Source of the DNA: an uncultured Gammaproteobacteria bacterium
GTDB taxonomy: Bacteria > Pseudomonadota > Gammaproteobacteria > UBA6429 > Thiohalophilaceae
Direction: 5' to 3'
Assembly: GCA_913064945.1 (NCBI GenBank)
Contig: CAJYAN010000001.1
Span: 1-64,000 of the forward strand
DNA length: 64,000 nt
The notes below the pieces were generated by a model that worked only from the letters and a program-made list of their open reading frames with translations, did no database searches and was not told the DNA's origin. This document shows, in pieces, positions 58,527 to 64,000 of the stretch; positions within the stretch are counted from its first letter, which is position 1; every line of letters starts with the position of its first letter. A program made the translations under genes and the position numbers.

Positions 58527-59996
58527 ATGAAATACAAAGACCTCCGTGATTTTATCGGCCAGCTGGAAAAACTCGGTGAACTCAAGCGTATTACGCAGGA
58601 GATCGACCCCGATCTTGAAATGACCGAAATCTGTGATCGTACTTTGCGTGCCGCAGGCCCGGCGTTGCTGTTTGAAAATCCCAAGGGTTACGATGTTCCG
58701 GTGCTGGGAAATCTATTTGGCACGCCGAAACGTGTTGCCATGGGCATGGGGGAGGACTCGGTAGAGGCGCTGCGCGAAGTCGGTAAATTACTGGCCATGT
58801 TGAAAGAACCGGAACCGCCCAGGGGCATGAAAGATGCGTGGGAAAAACTACCGGTCTTTAAACAGGTGCTCAACATGTCACCCAAGGTGGTGAAAAAGGC
58901 CGCCTGCCAGCAACATGTCATCGAGGCGGATGACGTTGATTTATCAACACTGCCGATTCAGACCTGCTGGCCGGAAGATGCCGGTCCCCTGATTACCTGG
59001 GCCCTGGTGGTCACCAGAGGGCCTAATAAGGAAAGACAGAATCTGGGTATTTATCGGCAACAGGTGATTGCGAAAAATAAAGTTATTATGCGCTGGCTGG
59101 CCCATCGTGGTGGTGCGCTGGATTTCAAAGACTGGTGTGAACAACATCCAGGTGAACCTTTCCCTGTTGCGGTGGCACTGGGGGCCGACCCGGCAACTAT
59201 CCTCGGTGCGGTGACACCGGTGCCTGATTCATTATCTGAATATGCCTTTGCCGGTTTGTTGCGTGGCGATAAAACCGAGGTCGTCAAGTGTCTTGGTTCC
59301 GAACTGCAGGTGCCGGCCTCAGCCGAATTTGTACTTGAAGGCGTGATTCAGCCTGGCGAAATGGCCGACGAAGGTCCATTTGGCGATCACACCGGTTACT
59401 ATAATGAAGTCGATCGCTTTCCGGTATTTACGATTGAGCGTATTACACATCGCAGTGACCCGATTTATCATTCAACCTATACCGGTCGGCCACCGGATGA
59501 ACCGGCCGTGTTGGGCGTGGCTCTGAATGAAGTCTTTGTGCCGATCCTGCAAAAACAGTTTCCTGAAATTGTGGATTTTTATTTGCCGCCAGAAGGTTGT
59601 TCATATCGTGTTGCCGTGGTCAGCATGAAAAAGCAATACGCCGGTCATGCCAAACGCGTCATGATGGGGGTCTGGTCTTTTCTGCGGCAGTTTATGTATA
59701 CCAAGTTTGTTATCGTGACTGACGACGATGTCAATGTGCGTGACTGGAAAGATGTCATCTGGGCCATGACGACACGCATGGACCCGGGGCGCGATACCAC
59801 GGTCATCGACAATACACCGATTGACTATCTCGACTTCGCCTCACCGGTGTCTGGCCTGGGCTCCAAGATGGGATTCGATGCGACCAATAAATGGCCCGGG
59901 GAGACGAACCGTGAATGGGGTAAACCCATTACGATGACAGCGGAGGTCAAGCAACGCGTTGATGACCTCTGGGATGAGCTGGGTATTGGACAGTAG
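58527..59996 (+). CDS. ubiD: 3-octaprenyl-4-hydroxybenzoate decarboxylase
   Basis: 489 aa prenylated-FMN-dependent decarboxylase of ubiquinone synthesis. [20 protein letters not shown] is the family start at the ATG at 58527. Landmarks: [35 protein letters not shown] with the catalytic Glu region ([20 protein letters not shown]), and [20 protein letters not shown]. It needs UbiX-made prFMN; ubiX is not in the window. Length is typical. Monocistronic. Confidence 0.96.
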   Translation: MKYKDLRDFIGQLEKLGELKRITQEIDPDLEMTEICDRTLRAAGPALLFENPKGYDVPVLGNLFGTPKRVAMGMGEDSVEALREVGKLLAMLKEPEPPRGMKDAWEKLPVFKQVLNMSPKVVKKAACQQHVIEADDVDLSTLPIQTCWPEDAGPLITWALVVTRGPNKERQNLGIYRQQVIAKNKVIMRWLAHRGGALDFKDWCEQHPGEPFPVAVALGADPATILGAVTPVPDSLSEYAFAGLLRGDKTEVVKCLGSELQVPASAEFVLEGVIQPGEMADEGPFGDHTGYYNEVDRFPVFTIERITHRSDPIYHSTYTGRPPDEPAVLGVALNEVFVPILQKQFPEIVDFYLPPEGCSYRVAVVSMKKQYAGHAKRVMMGVWSFLRQFMYTKFVIVTDDDVNVRDWKDVIWAMTTRMDPGRDTTVIDNTPIDYLDFASPVSGLGSKMGFDATNKWPGETNREWGKPITMTAEVKQRVDDLWDELGIGQ

Positions 59997-60094
59997 CGCA
60001 GCCCTGCAGCTGTTAGAATAAAATCCGCTATGAATTATTGACGCTTAGGTTTAGTCTTTGCGGTCTAGAGTGATTGTTCAGAGGGATTGTTACC

Positions 60095-60625
60095 ATGCGC
60101 CATCTCCTTTTAACCCTGATACTATTAATGTTGAGTGCCTGTCAGATGACACCGCTTCGGGGTGAGCAGGCACCTGCCTATATGGCCGTACCGGTGGGTT
60201 CGTCATTAGTATTAACCCGGGGCATCACTATCCCTGCCAATCAGACCAGCGTCTATGTTCAGGACGGCAAGCTGACGACCTATAGTGGTCGTGACCAGTA
60301 CGCGCCTAACTGCAAATTTGAATTGTATTCGATTAGTGATAGGCCCCGAGCGGTCAAGGCCGATACCTTTCGTGTTACCCGGGTGGAACATGACACGGAT
60401 TATGCCAGTGCGGCGAACCTCATGTATGCCGGACCTGTCGGCTATTCGGACGGTGGTCCGCTGGCGATTATTTATTCGGTGACGTTTTCATTACAATCCA
60501 CACAGCAGCCGGATGTGTTTCGTCTGAGTTGTGAATACTGGGCAGACCCGTTGAGCAGTGACGACCTGACCCTGGCGGAGGTACGGCAAAGCTTAAAACC
60601 GCTATTTGCCCTGAACCTCAACTAA
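60095..60625 (+). CDS. Lipoprotein, unknown
   Basis: 176 aa with a signal peptide and lipobox (LLMLSACQM), so the mature protein is probably anchored by a lipid at Cys 17 to the outer membrane. The mature part is beta-rich. It has two cysteines (PNCKFEL; RLSCEYW) that might form a disulfide. I do not recognise a family beyond this. The start MRHLLLTL at 60095 is chosen; an ATG or alternative at 60074 is less likely. Between ubiD and a convergent gene. Confidence 0.82.
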   Translation: MRHLLLTLILLMLSACQMTPLRGEQAPAYMAVPVGSSLVLTRGITIPANQTSVYVQDGKLTTYSGRDQYAPNCKFELYSISDRPRAVKADTFRVTRVEHDTDYASAANLMYAGPVGYSDGGPLAIIYSVTFSLQSTQQPDVFRLSCEYWADPLSSDDLTLAEVRQSLKPLFALNLN

Positions 60626-60637
60626 TCAGGTGCTGGC

Positions 60638-60985
60638 TTACTTATTTTGCGCCTTACTGGCGGCGAGGTAGGCATCGACAATCCCATATAGCCAGCAAAT
60701 TATAATAAGCGTAATCGACAGGCTATAACCGCAGGTGGTGGCGTGTTGCACGCTGTCGCTGGTAATGCGGCTAAGCGTTGACAGATCGACCATCGCTCCC
60801 TGAAGCTGGATTTGTTGTAAGGCCGATGTTGCGGCCTTCATCGCCACCACCAGGATGTAGAGAAAGCCGACGAGTGTGACGGCCAGTAGCGCAATGCCGG
60901 TTCGAAAACGTTTTAGATAGAGCTGTCCGGCACCTGGAATAACAAGGGCAGACAGCAGTACGGCTTTGCTGATAGAAGGCTTCAT
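60638..60985 (-). CDS. Small membrane protein, unknown
   Basis: 115 aa with three hydrophobic segments (about 7-22, 28-48 and 84-105). An N-terminal VIPGAGQLYLKRFRTGIALL motif is like the TM2-type GAGQxY motif of small membrane proteins. The C-terminal AYLAASKAQNK is basic. It converges on the lipoprotein gene with 12 bases between stops and is divergent from the ParA-like gene. The frame is open upstream to 61333 but that part overlaps the ParA gene. Confidence 0.8.
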   Translation of the reverse strand: MKPSISKAVLLSALVIPGAGQLYLKRFRTGIALLAVTLVGFLYILVVAMKAATSALQQIQLQGAMVDLSTLSRITSDSVQHATTCGYSLSITLIIICWLYGIVDAYLAASKAQNK

Positions 60986-61080
60986 GAACCGCAGTGTAGC
61001 CGAAAGTCGACACTGCCGCCGTGATTTGCGGTATTGTTTCCCGTATAGTGTTTGCAGATTCATAACGGGGAGGGGGCGTG

Positions 61081-61725
61081 ATGCGGTCCATTCTGGTCCT
61101 GAATGCCAAGGGCGGCTGCGGCAAAAGCACGATTGCGACCAACCTGGCCAGTTATTTTGCCTGGGAAGAGGAAAAATCCGTCGCCCTGGTCGACTTTGAT
61201 CCGCAGGCCTCCAGTATGGAATGGTTACAGGCCCGCAGTGAGGAGTGGCCGGAGATACGGGGGTATGCCGCCTATCGTGATAATGTCCGAATTCCCAGCA
61301 ATGTCGATGTGGTGATCTACGATGCCCCGGCACGGGTGAGTACCTCCGAGATATCCGCCCTGGTGCGTCGTGCCGAGACGGTCATTATTCCCGTCCTGCC
61401 TTCACCTATTGATATACGTGCCGCCGCCCATTTTATCCGTGACCTGCTCACTGTTGGCAAGGTCTCGCGTGAGCAGACCAAATTGGCGATTATTGCCAAT
61501 CGTGTACGTGAGAACACGCTTATTTATCAGTCATTACAGTCCTTTGTAAAAACCCTGAAAATTCCCTTTATCACCACCCTGCGGGATACGCAGAACTACA
61601 TACATGCAGAAGAGCGTGGAATTGGTATTTTTGAAATGGCGCCCTCCCGAGTCTGGCAGGACCTGGAGCAATGGGAGCCATTAATTAAATGGCTGCGTAG
61701 TAAACGCAGTCGAATAAGCCGTTGA
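61081..61725 (+). CDS. Second orphan ParA/MinD-like ATPase
   Basis: 214 aa. Deviant Walker A AKGGCGKSTIATNLA (residues about 8-22), second motif VALVDFDPQASSMEWL and Walker B VVIYDAPA. No HTH and no parB nearby. It shares SPIDIRAA, IIANRVRENT and TLRDTQNYIHAEERGIGIFE with the protein at 17095. Alternative start GTG at 61078. It is divergent from the small membrane protein at 60638-60985 and upstream of the DUF2892 gene. What cargo it moves, if any, is unknown. Confidence 0.85.
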   Translation: MRSILVLNAKGGCGKSTIATNLASYFAWEEEKSVALVDFDPQASSMEWLQARSEEWPEIRGYAAYRDNVRIPSNVDVVIYDAPARVSTSEISALVRRAETVIIPVLPSPIDIRAAAHFIRDLLTVGKVSREQTKLAIIANRVRENTLIYQSLQSFVKTLKIPFITTLRDTQNYIHAEERGIGIFEMAPSRVWQDLEQWEPLIKWLRSKRSRISR

Positions 61726-61861
61726 GAGTTAATATGGCGCTGGGCCCATTGAAGTGGTACAAACGAAGTAGCAACAGGCGTGATGAGTACGCTAACCCCC
61801 TGACTGATCGCATCAGCCAGTTCATGAATAAACACCAGACGAAACCAGAAGGAGACACGAC

Positions 61862-62059
61862 ATGCAGAAAAATGTAGGTGGTATAGACAAAGGGATTCGA
61901 GTCATCGTGGGAATTGCGATTATCGCCGCGGGGGTCGTCTATCAAAGCTGGTGGGGTGCGCTTGGCTTGATTCCGCTGGCGACGGCAGTGTTGGGCTGGT
62001 GCCCGCCCTATGCGATTTTTGGAATTAATTCCTGTAAAACAAAACACCCGGAGTCCTGA
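61862..62059 (+). CDS. DUF2892 membrane protein
   Basis: 65 aa with two membrane helices: VGGIDKGIRVIVGIAIIAAG and LGLIPLATAVLGWCPPYAIF. The pattern MxxNVGxxDxxxRxxxG and GWCPxYxxxGxxxC is that of DUF2892 (also the C-terminal part of YgaP sulfurtransferases). Often found beside sulfur-trafficking genes; here it precedes a methyltransferase by six bases. Strong SD GAAGGAGAC. Function not known. Confidence 0.92.
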   Translation: MQKNVGGIDKGIRVIVGIAIIAAGVVYQSWWGALGLIPLATAVLGWCPPYAIFGINSCKTKHPES

Positions 62060-62065
62060 TAGAGT

Positions 62066-62674
62066 ATGAGTGGCATGAGCTGGGATGAGCGTTATGCTGA
62101 AACGGATTTTGCTTATGGTACGCAGCCAAATGGTTTTCTGCTTGAAGTCCTTGCGGAGATACCAAAGGGTAGGGTGTTGTGCCTTTGTGAAGGTGAAGGA
62201 CGCAATGCCGTTTATCTGGCGGAGCAGGGTTATACCGTTACCGCGGTTGACGCTTCGAGCGTCGGTATGGCGAAGGCACAACGCCTGGCGACAGATCGAG
62301 GCGTGAGTATTGAAACCATAGTTTCTGATCTGGGTGACTTTGTTATCCCAGCCAATACGTTTGATGCCGTCATCTCGATTTTTTGCCATATCCCCAAGCT
62401 CCTGCGTGAAAAAGTCCATCAACAGGTCGTGCGGGGTTTGAAGAAAAATGGTGTATTGGTGCTGGAGGCCTATGTCCCCAGACAGCTGGAATTTGCCACC
62501 GGAGGACCACCGACCGCAGAATTAATGATGGACCTGCAGAGTCTGAAGCTTGAGCTGCAAGGGCTTGAGCTGTTACATGCCGAAGAGAAGGTGCGTGACG
62601 TGGTCGAAGGCAGGTATCACACCGGCCAGGGCGCAGTGGTGCAGATTGTCGCCAAAAAGTCGACGGCAGCCTGA
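62066..62674 (+). CDS. SAM-dependent methyltransferase
   Basis: 202 aa class I methyltransferase. SAM site VLCLCEGEGRNAVYLAEQGY and AVDASSVGMAKAQRLATDRG. The core resembles TehB/thiol-type methyltransferases (SWDERYAETDFAYGTQPNGF at the start). GGYHTGQGAVVQIVA-like tail. Substrate unknown; homologous proteins methylate chalcogens or small molecules. It starts six bases after the DUF2892 gene and overlaps the next gene by one base (TGATG). Confidence 0.88.
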   Translation: MSGMSWDERYAETDFAYGTQPNGFLLEVLAEIPKGRVLCLCEGEGRNAVYLAEQGYTVTAVDASSVGMAKAQRLATDRGVSIETIVSDLGDFVIPANTFDAVISIFCHIPKLLREKVHQQVVRGLKKNGVLVLEAYVPRQLEFATGGPPTAELMMDLQSLKLELQGLELLHAEEKVRDVVEGRYHTGQGAVVQIVAKKSTAA

Positions 62675-64000
62675 TGTTCCTCCAGCAGATGACGGCTGAA
62701 AAATTCCGTACGTTTATGCGCTGGCTGACCGCTCTCCTGCTCTCCCTGTTCCTTGTTTATCCGGCGGGCGCGGCGAGTCTAAAGAATCAGTTACTCAATC
62801 ATGCCTCCCCCTACCTGGCCATGCATGGACATGACCCCGTGCACTGGCAGGAATGGAATGCAGCGACGCTGGCGCGTGCCCGGCAAGAAAATAAAATGAT
62901 CTATGTCTCCAGTGGTTACTTTTCCTGTCACTGGTGTCATGTGATGCAAAGAGAAAGTTACCGTGACCCCGTTATTGCCAAGCTCCTCAATGATAACTTT
63001 ATCCCGGTCAAGGTGGATCGGGAATTAAATTCTGCACTGGATGCCCGACTTATCGAATATGTCGAAAACACACAGGGATTTTCCGGCTGGCCCCTGAATG
63101 TCTTTATTACACCTGAGGGCTATCCCCTGGTGGGAATGGTCTATGTCCCACCGAAAAATTTTTTAAAAATTGTGACCAACCTTAAGCACGAGTGGCAAAA
63201 TAATCAGAAAGAATTAAAACAACTAGCGATTAATGTCAGCAGCGAAGTCAGCGGTGTTCAGGATATTCAGTCAACCCCGATTACCGCCGCACTTGTGAAG
63301 CAGAGTGAATCTGCACTTTTGCAGAAGGCCTTCAGCATGGCCGATGAGATGCAGGGGGGCTTCGGTGAGACCAGTAAGTTTCCTTCGGCCCCTCAGCTTA
63401 AAATTCTGCTAAAGGTGTACCAGCATAGTCGTGACGATCGTCTCTATCGGTTTCTCGTTCTGACTTTCGATCAAATGGCGAGCCAGGGATTGCGTGATCA
63501 TCTGGGGGGAGGCTTCTTTCGTTACGTGGTTGATCCTAATTGGCAGATCCCACACTTTGAAAAAATGCTCTATGACAACGCCCTGCTGGCCGCGCTGTAT
63601 CTACAGGCTGCGAAAGTACTGAAACATCCGCAGTACAGGGTAGTTGCCAGCGAGACACTGGATTTTATGCAGTCGCAGATGCGGTTAGCTTCTGGCGGTT
63701 TACTGACAAGTCTGTCTGCCATTGACGCCAAGGGAGTTGAGGGTGGTTATTATCTGTGGGATACAGATGAAATAAAAAAGATCCTGTCTAAAAAAGAATG
63801 GTCGTTGGTCAAAGTATACTGGGGCCTGCAAGGTGCTCCTGAGCTGGAACATGGCCATCACCTGGTAGAGGCCAACAGTGTGACGCAACTGGTACGTGAG
63901 ACCGGCTGGTCAAAACAGGACATTATCGGGCAGTTACAGAGCGCTAAAAAGAAACTATTGAAGCGTCGCCAGGGGCGTGGCTTACCGGAGGATCGAAAGG
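62674..64000 (+). CDS. DUF255/thioredoxin-like protein, cut by window end
   Basis: The first 442 codons of a gene that runs past the edge. A signal peptide (WLTALLLSLFLVYPAGA) precedes a thioredoxin-like DUF255 domain with LNHASPYLAMHGHDPVHWQE and the redox motif SGYFSCHWCHVMQRESY (CHWC). A glycosidase-like helical part follows (GGFGETSKFPSAPQLKILLK; HLGGGFFRYVVDPNWQIPHF). This is the YyaL/SSP411 architecture, but exported. Translation is coupled to the methyltransferase by a one-base overlap. 3' end not seen. Confidence 0.9.
   Translation, partial: MFLQQMTAEKFRTFMRWLTALLLSLFLVYPAGAASLKNQLLNHASPYLAMHGHDPVHWQEWNAATLARARQENKMIYVSSGYFSCHWCHVMQRESYRDPVIAKLLNDNFIPVKVDRELNSALDARLIEYVENTQGFSGWPLNVFITPEGYPLVGMVYVPPKNFLKIVTNLKHEWQNNQKELKQLAINVSSEVSGVQDIQSTPITAALVKQSESALLQKAFSMADEMQGGFGETSKFPSAPQLKILLKVYQHSRDDRLYRFLVLTFDQMASQGLRDHLGGGFFRYVVDPNWQIPHFEKMLYDNALLAALYLQAAKVLKHPQYRVVASETLDFMQSQMRLASGGLLTSLSAIDAKGVEGGYYLWDTDEIKKILSKKEWSLVKVYWGLQGAPELEHGHHLVEANSVTQLVRETGWSKQDIIGQLQSAKKKLLKRRQGRGLPEDRK

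Overview
The window looks like a chromosomal piece of a gammaproteobacterial chemolithoautotroph, most likely a sulfur oxidiser of the Chromatiales/Thiotrichales kind. I infer this from the gene content: a HiPIP, form I RuBisCO (cbbLS) with the activase genes cbbQ and cbbO, a cbb3 oxidase behind an FNR-type regulator, a gammaproteobacterial his-tat gene order, EfpL, SrkA, PrlC, UbiD and FabV. No rRNA, tRNA, CRISPR array or prophage was seen. The species cannot be named from sequence reading alone.

Layout. 1-2.75 kb is a decayed integron: a frameshifted integron-integrase pseudogene reads rightward, and two small promoterless ORFs read leftward away from it. Each ORF is bounded by matching core sites, as gene cassettes are. 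An IS110-family element sits in the recombination site between them. 3-8.2 kb holds a HiPIP, a Cys-rich exported protein, a tandem MITE-like repeat, efpL, an exported protein, fabV and a 58-codon ORF. 8.2-16.8 kb is a leftward block: an unknown gene, yqhA, purK, purE, cbbO, a possible 59-aa ORF, cbbQ, a 104-aa cbb-associated protein, cbbS and cbbL. It has a recognisable promoter and a CbbR-type operator candidate. 17-20.4 kb has an orphan ParA-like ATPase and a NarX/NarL-type two-component system. 20.7-29.8 kb is a complete chemotaxis operon (two receptors, cheY, STAS, cheA, cheW, cheR, cheD, cheB) with no flagellar genes beside it. 29.8-35.7 kb is hisBHAFIE-hit-tatABC, reading leftward. 35.9-42.2 kb is fnr-ccoNOQP-ccoGH plus a small membrane protein, with a perfect FNR box before ccoN. 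42.3-47.2 kb has mtgA, a gamma-carbonic anhydrase, a glutathione reductase-like gene, an Aer-like receptor and a small unknown. 47.3-54 kb is a metal island: cusB, cusA, then a convergent pair of two-domain cupredoxin genes. 54.3-64 kb is housekeeping (srkA, prlC, an SH3 protein, ubiD, a lipoprotein, a second orphan ParA, a DUF2892 protein, a methyltransferase and a DUF255 thioredoxin-like protein cut by the window edge).

How the parts fit. RuBisCO with CbbQO, the carbonic anhydrase, HiPIP and the FNR-controlled high-affinity oxidase suggest CO2 fixation driven by respiration at low oxygen. TatABC in the window can export the HiPIP and the cupredoxin that carries an RR motif. The Aer-like receptor and the che operon suggest energy taxis or a related signalling output.

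The observation I rate highest is the cupredoxin pair at 52030-54039. One protein has the type 1 copper ligands plus half of a trinuclear copper site. The other has the complementary four histidines but no type 1 site. Only the latter has a Tat signal. Together they look like a two-subunit, split multicopper oxidase exported by hitchhiking. Other strong leads are the IS110 element in an integron site whose leader contains an 8-nt match to its target, tandem MshEN-like (c-di-GMP-type) motifs inside CheA, two orphan ParA paralogues, and unannotated small ORFs including one inside the cbb operon.
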